In this document: positions 36,415 to 46,637 of the stretch, piece after piece
Layout: each line of letters begins with the position of its first letter
Numbering within the stretch: the stretch's first letter is position 1
NCBI GenBank assembly: GCA_029379385.1
Contig: CM055611.1
Location: 20,902,062-20,966,061, forward strand
DNA: 64,000 bases
Direction: 5' to 3'
Origin: Quillaja saponaria
Taxonomy: Eukaryota; Streptophyta; Magnoliopsida; Fabales; Quillajaceae
The notes under the pieces: generated by a model
The model's input: the letters and a program-made list of their open reading frames with translations, nothing else
Databases searched by the model: none
Told to the model about the DNA's origin: nothing
Program-made: the position numbers and the translations under genes

Positions 36415-36460
36415 TAGGGTTTCAGAGAGAGAAAGAGAAGGAAATCGAAAGCTAGGGTTT
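36415..36460 (+). promoter_or_regulatory. Two telo-box motifs in the eIF1A leader
   Basis: TAGGGTTT occurs at 36415-36422 and 36453-36460, 20-65 bases before the start codon. The motif (AAACCCTA on the other strand) is frequent near the start sites of plant translation genes and is linked to coordinated growth-related expression. Confidence 0.6.
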
Positions 36461-36479
36461 TCTTCTTTTCTCTGCAACT

Positions 36480-36917
36480 ATGCCGAAGAATAAGGGAAAG
36501 GGAGGTAAGAATAGAAAGAGGGGAAAGAACGAAGCCGATGATGAGAAGAGAGAGCTCGTTTTCAAAGAAGATGGACAAGAATATGCTCAGGTCACTCGAA
36601 TGCTGGGAAATGGTCGATGTGAGGCTACGTGTATGGACGGCACCAAAAGACTCTGTCATATCCGTGGTAAGATGCATAAGAAGGTTTGGATCGCTGCCGG
36701 CGACATCATCCTTGTTGGTCTTAGGGATTACCAGGATGACAAGGCTGATGTTATCCTGAAATACATGCCCGATGAGGCTAGGCTTCTGAAGGCTTATGGA
36801 GAATTGCCTGACAACACAAGGCTGAACGAGGGTATTGCTGGTGGATTGGATGAGGAAGATGATGGAGCTGCTGATGATTACGTCGAGTTCGAGGATGAGG
36901 ATATCGATAAAATTTAA
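36480..36917 (+). CDS. EIF1A: Eukaryotic translation initiation factor 1A
   Basis: Single-exon frame of 145 residues, the normal length for plant eIF1A. It starts [17 protein letters not shown], the conserved basic tail. The OB-fold follows: [20 protein letters not shown], then [15 protein letters not shown] and [18 protein letters not shown]. The acidic C-terminus ends in [13 protein letters not shown]. The factor binds the 40S ribosomal A site and promotes scanning and start-codon choice in the cytosol. The frame is intact. Two telo-boxes precede it. Confidence 0.97.
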   Translation: MPKNKGKGGKNRKRGKNEADDEKRELVFKEDGQEYAQVTRMLGNGRCEATCMDGTKRLCHIRGKMHKKVWIAAGDIILVGLRDYQDDKADVILKYMPDEARLLKAYGELPDNTRLNEGIAGGLDEEDDGAADDYVEFEDEDIDKI

Positions 36918-37257
36918 GAAAGGGTTTGGTTTTTTAGTATCTGGGTCTAAGTCTCCTTTACTTGGTATTAAGCCCTTGTTTATTCTGGGTTTTGCTTTCT
37001 TGTTTTAAATTTCGATTCCTAAGTAATATGTAATATTTGAAGCTTCGAGTTATCTAGCTTTTATGTATCGTTGCCTGTGGATGGTGATTTTTATGCAATA
37101 ATAGGATATACTGTTTTGGTTATATTGATTAGTGTTAATTGAAGCTTTATGCTGCTTTTCTGATGAAAATAGAGGGAGCGAGTAATTGGAACTATGTGGA
37201 GTCTTGGGTAATTGCAGTTTGATTTCATGTTTGTTTTTGTGTTCATCTTGCCAGGAG

Positions 37258-37371
37258 ATGGGTGATTCTCCAATACTTGGTTTGTGCTTGCTGGGACTTC
37301 TTATTTACCTGTTGATTGCTGCAGTGAGCCCAGTGATAGTTATCCTCGATAAAATTTTGGACCTTCTTTAG
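37258..37371 (+). CDS. Small hydrophobic reading frame of 37 residues, unrecognised
   Basis: An ATG opens a 37-codon frame beginning MGDSPILGLCLLGLLIYLL and ending ILDKILDLL. Most of it is one membrane-spanning segment. It lies 340 bases after the eIF1A stop codon on the same strand, just after TTGCCAG, which could be a splice acceptor, so it might belong to its own short transcript. The hydrophobic bias and clean stop look gene-like, but no family was recognised and chance cannot be excluded. Confidence 0.35.
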   Translation: MGDSPILGLCLLGLLIYLLIAAVSPVIVILDKILDLL

Positions 37372-37732
37372 GAATTGTATGGTTTTAATGGATCAAAACA
37401 CTGGGATGGTTAATAAATCTATGTTATTTTGTTTATGATTTTGCTGCTTATTGATTCATGGGATAATTGCTACTTTTCCGGCATATAATGATGAAGCATA
37501 AATTTACCAGGTTTGTGGAGTATTATTTCAACTCTATAGTAGTCAGCTCTCATTTAGGGATTTGGACGAAGTAATTAATTTTGTTAGTTTTGAATCTTGG
37601 TTGATGCAACTTATGGGTTGGAGGGTGCTCTTGATCTTGGTCAGTTAGATTTTCTATTGGCCAGGAAAAAAGATATCAACTAGATGTTCCAGTCTCGTAG
37701 ATTGGCGAGGACTTTTTTTCTTTTTGCTTCTG

Positions 37733-38083
37733 TTACATAGATATGAATAATAAATAATAAAAGCTCAGAGCAGATTCTTTGCCCTTGGATAGACGTATCA
37801 AGGATGTTACTGTTGAAGGTGTCTTGGCAGACTCTGGTTTTTGGTCTAGTTGCGTTTTGTGTCTGAATGCATACAAATTGTTAGCAGCATCAGCCTCCCA
37901 AAACCCCTCCGAGTCTGTAGTTGATCCGAGTGAGTTTATGGACGCATAAAAGTTGTTCTCAGTGTCAGGCCTTCCAACGTGTTCTGAGTTTGTAGTAATG
38001 ATTGATACGTCCACACATTGCTGGGAAAATGGCATATAGTATGGTTTTAGCCTTTCTATGTATTGTATAGATTGTTGTAACAC
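37733..38083 (-). other. Unassigned minus-strand open frame of 116 codons
   Basis: The frame has a balanced, soluble-protein-like composition (for example FWEADAANNLYAFRHKTQL and PESAKTPSTVTSLIRLSKGK) and could be an exon. It starts at GTG rather than ATG, with an internal ATG (Met at about residue 17). No known domain was identified, and splice partners were not established. Confidence 0.25.
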
Positions 38084-38868
38084 TTCATTTTATACTCAAC
38101 TTTGTTTCCATTGCTGCTATATATGCTGTATTTTGAGGTGGTGCATCCCATGTATTCCATGGCTTTTAGCTTTTACTTTTCTTCTTGATACATATTAGTA
38201 GTGTTTTCATTATGTTGAACCTATTTGGAGATAGAGTTAATTGAAGGAAATTGTTCAGCATTGTGTAGATGAATCTTGTATTACGAGCTTATTTTCCAAA
38301 TTTTTAATCCTTTCTTCCAATCTATAATTCTCCAACGTCTTTCAGATTAAAGAGGAGGAAGAGCACCTGAAACTCATTTTTAGCATACAGCATACTCAAA
38401 ATTTATATCTGCTTTTTTCTGAAGATTGTAGAAAGGATAAATCAAAATAATGTTAACGAATCAAGCAGGAAAGGCCATACCAAGTTTATTTAGGGCATGG
38501 TGACTGAATTTTGCGTCTGCAGTTTAAAATTAGAGACATTGATTGACATATGGTTTGAGAAACTGTTTATGGGAAGGCTTCAATCCATCCAGTGTGTACT
38601 AATTAGACATGTCATTTTAATCAAATAAATGGTAAACATATCTCTTCTTGTCAATATAAATCTGTATCCCTTCATTAACCCGCTCATATCTCCATAGATA
38701 ATTATTTTATATATATATATATATTAAAAAAATGCCCAATTAGTAAACTAATTAAACTGATTCTTCTCCTAGAATGTTTCACCGATGGAGACAAGAGAAA
38801 GGGAAACAAACATCATTTGTAAAAGAACACCAACGGTCGTGCTACATTATTACATAATCCACCGGATA

Positions 38869-39031
38869 TTAATTTCTATCTCTAAACGCAAACCACAGCT
38901 TTGTACCACTGCAGATTGTTAAAGAACTAAAGCTCTCAGTAACTTCCTTAATTGGAGCATTCACCAGAGCTTCAATTTCGTTCCAACCATAGCTTTGTGA
39001 GATTGCTAATTGTTGAAGACTGAGATCTCCC
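38869..39031 (-). CDS. Putative terminal exon of an unrecognised minus-strand gene
   Basis: A splice acceptor (TTTACAG) is followed by 53 open codons ending in TAA, including GDLSLQQLAISQSYGWNEIE and TICSGTKLWFAFRDRN. The composition looks coding. A second exon-like stretch lies upstream at 40575-40684 with the LINE between them, but their phases do not join directly, so an exon is missing if they belong together. Product unknown. Confidence 0.35.
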
Positions 39032-39402
39032 CTGTAAACTACAGGAACAAGAATATGTCAAAATAATATTCTTTTGATGAGGATGTGTCAAGACTATGAA
39101 AAGGCAACAATAACTAACAATTACATCGAATTACGAATAGCATAAAAATATAAGGAGAGAGTAATATGTAGATTATCTTATTATCTTGTATCTTTTCTTT
39201 TCTGATTGAGTACAAAAACAATATCTAGTACCAGATAGGAAAGACAAGCAAATGACATGCAGGGCATTAGCAGCTGAAAACTATACAACTTGAATAGCAC
39301 AGAACATGATGGTATAGAGAGACGTGTGCATGCACACAAACACAAATACACATGTTTCATGCCAAATTCACCAAAATTTTCCGAGTTTCAAATTTCCTCG
39401 AT

Positions 39403-39416
39403 TTAATTTTCTACTT
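39403..39416 (+). repeat. Target-site duplication of the LINE, left copy
   Basis: TTAATTTTCTACTT immediately precedes the LINE. The identical 14 bases follow the element at 40482-40495. Confidence 0.75.
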
Positions 39417-40481
39417 GAATTTTTGTGCCAAGATAAATCTTATGGTGGGTACTCGAGAATAAGAAGGTCCCAACTAAATATATAGAAGTTATTAAAGATA
39501 TGTATGAGGGAGTAATGACTAGGGTGCGGACCGTAGATAAGTATAACTGGAGAGTTTCCCGATCACGATAGGTGTTCACCAAGGTTCATCCTTAAGTCCT
39601 TATCTATTTGCTTTAGTCATGGATGAACTTATTTATAATATTCAAGATAAGGCTACATGGTGCATGTTGTTTGCCGATGATATCGTGTTGGTAGATGAAA
39701 CTAGGGAATGTTTAAATTCTAAACTAGAAATGTAGAGGAACGCGTTAGAATCTAAAGGTCCTTAGATTTAGTCGGACAAAAACTGAATATATGGAATGTA
39801 ATTTCAGTGAAACTAGAAGAGGCCCGAATGATATAATTTTAAACTGGTCAGACAATCCCTACAAATGATGTGCTTAAGTATTTAGGGTCATTTATACAAA
39901 AAGATGGTGCAATTGAGCATGATGTAAACTATAGGATCAAGGCAGAAGTGGGTAAAGTGGCGAAGTGCTTCAGAAGTTTTATGTGATCCTAAAATCTCAA
40001 ATAGATTGTAAGAAAAATTTTATAAGTCGGTAGTGAAACCAGCTATGCTGTATGATACCGAATGTTGAATAGTTAAGAAGCAACATTCACATAAGATGGG
40101 AGTAGCCGAAATGAGAATGTTGAGATGGATGACAGGACATACGAGAAATGATAGAATAAGGAATGAGGAGATTCGTAAAAAAGTGGAAGTAGCACCTATT
40201 GAGGAGAAAATGAGAGAAAATCGTCTACGTTGGTTTGGACAAACCAACAGTCGGCCAATGGACGCAAGTAGTTAAGCAAGGTGACTTGGTTCAGGTGCCA
40301 GGTATTAAAGAAGAAAAGGGAGACCAAAACTTACACGTGAATAGTCATCGATAAAGATATGGCTGTGCTAGGAATTAATGAAAATATTATCTTGGATCGA
40401 TACGAATGGAGGAAAAATGATTCATATAGCCAACCCCAATTAGCTTTGGGATTTGAAAGGCTTAGTTGAGTTGAGTTGAGA
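39417..40481 (+). mobile_element. 5'-truncated LINE retrotransposon, probably RTE-like
   Basis: The element starts inside the reverse-transcriptase region. Translated pieces include VPTKYIEVIKDMYEGVMTRV, GVHQGSSLSPYLFALVMDEL, the catalytic FADDIVL box near 39670, TKTEYMECNFSETRRG and a C-terminal RMLRWMTGHTRNDRIRNEEI-type segment. The 3' end is a (TTGAG)n tail. Flanking 14-bp direct repeats mark the insertion. Several stop codons and shifts interrupt the frame, so it is dead. The exact target duplication suggests it is younger than the antisense copy near 30.4-30.8 kb. Confidence 0.9.
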
Positions 40482-40495
40482 TTAATTTTCTACTT
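40482..40495 (+). repeat. Target-site duplication of the LINE, right copy
   Basis: TTAATTTTCTACTT directly follows the TTGAG tail and is identical to 39403-39416. Confidence 0.75.
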
Positions 40496-40574
40496 ATTTA
40501 ATTTTTCAAAATCTGTTTTATCTCAAACATTGTGTGAGTTGTATCATGTATATACAACTAACCTCTCAACATAC

Positions 40575-40684
40575 TTGCAATTTGGTGTTATCTCTATTTT
40601 CCCCTCCTATCCCAATTGGAGAAGGTCCAAGACGACCATCACAAGCAGCACGGAAAGGGGTGGGTGCTGATCGGTGTGTCACAT
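40575..40684 (-). CDS. Putative internal exon of an unrecognised minus-strand gene
   Basis: An acceptor (GTTAG) and a donor (CAA/GTATGTTG) flank 36 open codons with coding-like composition (SAPTPFRAACDGRLGPSPI, then GIGGENRDNTKLQ). It lies upstream of the putative terminal exon at 38869-39031, on the other side of the LINE. Product unknown. Confidence 0.3.
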
Positions 40685-41623
40685 CTAACATCTCTATTTG
40701 CAGACTTCGCTCTTAATGCATGGGAAAACTGTGATCCTCGATACATTTATGGATTTCTTTACATCATATATGGCTATAGCTAGCAAGAAACATACTCTTT
40801 AGTTACCATAGTATGATTCCACTAGTGAACCTTCAAATGTAGATTATCCTCAACTATTTTAACCCTGCAGTTAATTTCTAAAAGACTCTTAAACCACTTA
40901 AATATAAAGTACACTGATGATGCTAAACATATAGCTGATATACATTAGCAACGGATACTGATATATCTTTTGCTGTCAAGCCATCCATTCCTATAAAAGC
41001 ATTGGCTAGGGGCAATAAGAAGTAAATAAAAGCAATCAGGAGGCTACCACAGAGACTAACATGTAACTGCAATCAACGTGCATCCCATCAGTTAAGGTAC
41101 AGCAATCTAGGATGATTCAAGGACTTCCAATTTCCAAACACTCCATTATTGAAGCTAAGCTAGTTACCATGCGGGGATGCTCCCTACTAAGCACCACGGG
41201 TGGCCACAAGCCTCTCTGACTTTCTGTGCCAATATATCACATGAAGTATAATAGATTTGCTTAAAGCAAAGCATTTCGCTCAGGGAAAAGTATCAGTATC
41301 ATCCAATCAAATACTATATTCACTGATCAGTACATTGCTAAAACAAATTGGGTTCCTTCAGTTCTCTCCAGCTCTTGCTAAAGAGTGGTATTTCTTGAAT
41401 CTATATTTATATGTACTTTGCAGAGTTAGTCATGAAAAACGTATGTTGGACCAGATGTATGTACATTACCAGAGTTTACAACATTGTTTTCCTTTCAGAT
41501 GTGATTTAAATCATCTCAGAGTTTTCCTTTGACATTAGAAACAAGAAAGTGTTCAAAAAAGAAAATGATTTTAAAAAAAAAAAATATATATACTTTCAAA
41601 TAAAAATCTTACCTAACTATTGA
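40685..41623. other. Unassigned region before the mL40-like gene
   Basis: About 940 bases without a recognised gene on either strand. A 91-codon plus-strand frame (41257-41532) has no family motif. Confidence 0.4.
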
Positions 41624-42371
41624 TCATCTGAGCTTCTCCATCGAACTACTTTTCTTTGTAGCTTCATTGATTTTCTCAATATACCCTTCAATAGGTGGAG
41701 TCAGAGTAGCCATGAAGCGATTCACAGGAAAAGGGGTTAAATCTGGTACCAAGGCAGCCGCTTTCAAATGTTCAGGCAATGCTTCAATGGCTTCTTTCTT
41801 CAACCTCAACAATGTTGATTCCGCTGCTTGCCTTGCTCTATGCTTCCTCATCAAAACCCTACTATACTGCCTTTGCAAGCCGCCGCCCATCTTCAACCGT
41901 CAGTTCATACTTGGGAATTTTATCCCCATCAACCAAACCCAATGATATCAAATCCAAACCCGGAGTTCCCATTTCAATCGGTGTCTCCGAAACCTATAAT
42001 CCCTTATTGTTCTTCAATATTTCAAGCTCGCGTTGTCGGTCTTTGCTCATAAGACCCAGTTTCTCTCTTTCAGCTTCACGTGCTCTTTGCTTCTCTGTGA
42101 GGTGTCTGACAGGAGTTGGAGCATTAAGGCACTTATCATACAATTTTTCCCTTTCTTGTCTTTCAAGTGAACCTTTGCCACTACCACCTTCATTTTTAGG
42201 GTCAGCTACACCTTTCTTGGTGGTTACCTTGGAACGCTTCAATGGCTGCCCAGATTTCAGTTTCGTTTTCCCTTTTGGGGTTCCGCCCTTAAAGCATCGT
42301 TGAGTAAGCTGGTGGCTTGAAGAAGAATCAATGGACTTTAATAAAGGTTTCAACTTTGAGATTCAGAGCAT
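41624..42371 (-). pseudogene. Mitochondrial ribosomal protein mL40-like (MRPL40/L28 type), broken frame
   Basis: An intronless minus-strand gene of about 248 codons. After a basic N-terminus come ERQEREKLYDKCLN, PTPVRHLTEKQRAREAEREK, GTPGLDLISLGLVDGDKIPK, SRVLMRKHRARQAAES, then LKKEAIEALPEHLKAAALVP and PFPVNRFMATLTPPIEGYI. The charged helical middle followed by a PF..TPPI..Y motif resembles MRPL40/mL40 of the mitochondrial large ribosomal subunit. Lesions: the best-placed ATG (42369-42371) is followed two codons later by TGA; an in-frame TAG lies at about 41991-41993; and a +1 shift occurs near 41870, between GRRLAK and QYSRVLM. Either a recent pseudogene or a damaged assembly. Family assignment is by motif layout and is moderate. 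Confidence 0.55.
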
Positions 42372-43048
42372 CTTGCAGCTGAAGAAAGTTGTAGGTATTG
42401 GCTCCTGCACAATACGGCGACGTTTCCTTCTGCTAGCTAACTGAAATAGAGGCTACAGGGTTTCGAGAAACTCCCTCCGTCGACGATTAGGGCTAGAGAG
42501 GAAAAGAGAAGATGGAGAGGAATTTTTACTTTGGAAATGGCCCAGCCCAGACCAAAATGATATATTGGGCCCAATCATTGATAATTTCAGATTTTCAACA
42601 AATTTTTTTTTTTTTTGTTGATAAAAATGAGTTTAAGCTCAGAATATCAATCTGCTTGGCCATTGTCAGTGATGGAGAGAAAGATACAATCCAATTTCTT
42701 GTTATCAACCTTTTAGTTCACTAGGAATCCAACAAGCTTTGTTTATCCTTCGCATTTAGCTGGTAGTGTTTTATTCTTTCAAGATGCATTCATTTATCAT
42801 GCCTTGTCTTTTGAATTTTTGCTCAACATAACTCCCATGAGGAAAGAAGCAATTGATCCATTCAGGAGATACACATGAATTTGCAAATTATTTCAATAAT
42901 AAACTGGGGTTATACAACAGTAATGGAGATTGAGAGAAATCCTATTCTACATTGAAGGATACATATGCCCCTTATGCAAGTAGAGAGAAAGAAAAAGAAA
43001 TAATGGTGAAAGATTATGTAAAATTGACTTGCAACTGGATCATCAGAT
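42372..43048. other. mL40 upstream region and CURT1A 3' flank
   Basis: About 680 bases. The right part probably contains the 3' UTR of the CURT1A transcript. A short poly(T) run lies at 42604-42616. No other gene was seen. Confidence 0.5.
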
Positions 43049-45793
43049 CTACTCAGTTCCAGCAATCTTCTTCTTCAATGATTCAATGTCTGTAGCTAAT
43101 TCCTTTCTGCTTGACTGAGTGGAGAAAGTATAAATGTTATCAATTAGCAAATACGTGGCTTTGGGTATAAGCAAAAAAACAGGATTGTTTATCTTAGATA
43201 TGCTCAGAATAAGCTTCCATATTTTCATTTACTCTATCAAGAGTTGCTTCTTCCACCATCTAGTCTGACTCTGATATACAACTAACTGATGCACTAAGAA
43301 GATTGCCAAGAATATCGATTCAAATGTAATAAGATTCATGAGTAAAGGTAAAACATAAATATTCACGAGCAATACAATAATGGCAATGAGAATATTAAGG
43401 TGAAGACTCTACTAAGGGCTATACAATCAGAGGTACAACTACATCTGCACAACCACAATCTAAGTTCATAAAACTAAATAAATTCATCCTGAAAGCAAAA
43501 AAAGATACTCCATGGTACAGTCTATTTACCTTAAACAGAAGGTATCGGTAGACAAACCATCCCGTGTACCCTAGCCCTACCAACTCCAAGATCTTGGGTA
43601 GCTAGATAAACAACATAATTTTAGAATGCTTCACTATGTTTTGAAGAAGTACGGAGAAAGAATGTGTGCATGTGAGCCCATTTGCAGAGGGGTTTGAAAA
43701 GAGAAAAACCAAGTGGTTAAATAAGAATGATCGCTTACCAGGGGGACTGAGTTGATGGCACCAACAAGAGTTGAAGATAGCCAAACAGCAACAATAGCCC
43801 CACCACCATAAAGAAGTACTGTTGACTTGTTTTCAACTGCATCCCACTGATAATATGATATAAGAAGGAAATTGTCAAACTATGATCTATTCAAAAGATT
43901 TATCCACAAAAACAAGGTTAGACAAAATATTATTCAGGAAGAAACCAGCAAGATTCTCCAGATTAGCAAAATAATTTTTTTCTCACCTTTCCCTTCAAGT
44001 CTGTAAATAACTCATTAGCATCAACAGATGTCTCTTCTGAAGAAGAAGCTCTAACCTGAAGCAGAGAAGACCTTCGGGACTCTATTACAAATAGAAAGAA
44101 GAAACTTTTAAATATATAATAACAGTTGTTAAAGTACACATACGAATAAGAAGATATCAAAACAATGGAAACTCAGCTCATGCAAAAAAAGAACTTTTAT
44201 TTTTAAAGGTAGGGACTCATGGTAAAACTACACATAGAATGGATGGCAACAATAATATTAGTTGTATATACACTAGCGTAGTGCTAATTAAGTATCTGGT
44301 GCTCTTTCTCAACCAAGTTATTGTGAGGCATGTATACTCCCCGGTCCCCCAACCTTACACACAACAAAGACATTGCTGAGAGAGGCCTCTAAGAATCACA
44401 ACCAAAGCCTAACTACTCCTCAACTTCTACCAGCCACAAACTCATACTCTCAAAGCACTTCAGCTAACCATCTAGAAATATTCCTCTAAAGTACTTGAAG
44501 TGAAGTTGGAAGTTGGAAAGAATCAACAAATGGTAACTTGTTTTATATTAATTAAGTGATTTCCACCTCGCTCCCTCCTTGATATTAGTTCTAAGTGGTA
44601 TATATATGCTTATTATTATATTAGATCACATAGAAAAGGAGACATCTGAAGAAACTGAATAAACTTCTTGTCACATTGTTGAATAAAAACTGAAGTCTAT
44701 ATTCAATAGACATAATATGCTTTTAAGGTGGAGATGCAATTCTCTATGGGATTACAGAAGACATTGCATCAAAAGCTGAAATTGGTTCAACCTCTGTCAT
44801 TTGTCCTACTGACAAGATTTGCCTTTTTATCCTTGTAACATAGACTTTTGCAGTTCTGTTTCCTGTTAAAGCATTCATCCAAAAGACATTTGTGCTGGCT
44901 TTCAAGTCTCCCTATGCATTCAGCCGTAACCAGATATGTGATCGTACAGATTCCATCAGGTGAAAAGCTAAAACCATTTGTGAAACTGTCCATTTGGTTG
45001 TACATTACTTCTTGTAGCTCATTGAAGCAAACATATCTTTTGTATAAATTACTCACACTACATTATTTGAAATTAGAATACCTCAGTCATACTTTTTTCT
45101 CAATCTCTACAAAAGAAACACACAGGAATTCAAATAATCAAGGTAATCTCCAAAGTGGCAAAGACTGAATATTGTAGCTCAAAAGGTTGTGGTTTGAAGG
45201 ATCAACCCAGCTAACAAATCCTATCTTAATCTTACTTTCTGCTCAGAATGATATAGGAACACATATCTTTATTTCAAAATAATTGGGTGACCAAAATATA
45301 TAAAAGAACTTCAATAGAGCCCTACAGAAGTACAATCCCATTCAGTGGAGCTTCATGAATCCCTAATCTCTTAACGGTAAAACACTCCTATAGTTTTCAA
45401 CATTCTGCCCTACTTTCCACAGAATTCTGAGAAACTAAAAGCAACAAAAGAACATGTAATAGCTTTAGCTCCCACATTACTAGGACCGAGAAGCTCCAGT
45501 ACTAGAAACAAGTAGAAATTATCCACTAAAAATTTCAAACAATGAAATTATATTATAACAATTCTAATTTAAGATGTTGAGCCAAAATATTTCAAAGAAA
45601 AGAATTAGAATTTACATGGGTAAGCAAAAACAGTACCTTGAAAGTGTTTGATGGAAGTTGGGAAAGAAGGGGAGGACAAACGAGGAGGGAGATAAGGCAA
45701 AGCAGAGCAACGAATTGAAGGATGGCGGGAGAGTAAGATAGTGGTGGCCGCCATGGAAGAGGATGCTGCTGCTGCCGCCGCTGCCATAACCAT
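43049..45793 (-). CDS. CURT1A: CURVATURE THYLAKOID 1A (CURT1A), chloroplast membrane protein
   Basis: Five minus-strand exons, 45793-45637, 44081-43987, 43846-43739, 43601-43530 and 43114-43049 (TAG), join in phase into 165 residues, matching the family's size. The Ala/Ser/Arg-rich N-terminus (MVMAAAAAAASSS) is a chloroplast transit peptide. After ANELFTDLKGKWDAVENKST come two membrane helices, LLYGGGAIVAVWLSSTLVGA (about 93-112) and ILELVGLGYTGWFVYRYLLF (about 124-143). The tail is an amphipathic helix, SSRKELATDIESLKKKIAG. CURT1 proteins oligomerise at grana margins and bend thylakoid membranes. The start at 45793 is the first ATG of the transit-peptide frame. Intron 1 is 1.55 kb. The gene is intact. 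Confidence 0.93.
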
Positions 45794-46637
45794 TGCAAAT
45801 TGACTGGTGGCCTCGCGCAGAAAACGATCCCTACCCAAAAAGTAAAGCGGTTGTTAATTTGGTTGGTCTGACTTTGATCAGTTCTTTCAATTCGTTTCTT
45901 ATATTTGTTTATCTGAATGATTTTGAAGACTGATTCCACATCTTGACACGTGTAGGTATTTAGGTCTCTGATTGGCTGAATCCCTATCTGAAAATCCTTC
46001 ATTTCAATCCTCTACTTGTTCCTGGTAATGTTGTAACAGTATAGTAAAACATTCCTAGCAAATAAATAAATAAATGTGTTGTAAAACATTTTTTTTAATT
46101 GGATGCATTTCATAAGGATAAATTATAGCGTAGATAAAAGTGGACAAAAGGTGAATCTTTTAACACGAAAGTGATACTTAGGAGGAATATATTATCTTAA
46201 GGCCAAGAACCAAATTTGGCAATTGAAACTAGACACAAATAAAAATTAAGATGAGTTTCTATGTGAAGTCAACCCTGCAAGAGGACACATATATTCATTC
46301 TAGTTAGAATTCCTGGGAGCTCTAACCATTTGGTTAGTGCTGGATCAAACCTATTATTGGATTACTACTGTACTGATGTCCTTATTTATGGCATAGGAAA
46401 GTTCATAATGCTTATCAAATCAGCATTTTGCTACCTCTGACTTAGCATGAAGATTTTGTTCAGTAAGGCCTAAATTTGGCCAAAAGTATAACTTCTGATT
46501 TTTCTTTTCTTTCTTTTTTTTCCAGTTTAGTGTGAGGAAATTTGGCATTTGGTAAATTATTTTTGACATCTTCTAGAGCAGGTTGACAATATTCTTATTT
46601 TATTTGTTCACAAAGACAAACCCTAGAGGGAATTGGA
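45794..46637. other. Spacer between CURT1A and the GDSL gene
   Basis: About 840 bases. The left part holds the CURT1A promoter and leader, and the right part the GDSL 3' flank. An AAATAAATAAATAAATG run lies near 46060-46075. No gene was recognised. Confidence 0.5.

Noticed and set aside
40020..40247. Minus-strand hydrophobic frame
   Set aside because: Antisense of the LINE reverse-transcriptase region; the related frame at 30476-30658 has the same explanation.
41779..42303. Plus-strand frame of 174 codons
   Set aside because: It is the antisense shadow of the mL40-like gene; its Ser/Pro/Phe-rich translation has no family features.
44787..45056. Minus-strand frame of 89 codons inside CURT1A intron 1
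   Set aside because: It lies within an intron whose flanking exons join in phase, has no recognised domain and no supporting splice pattern.
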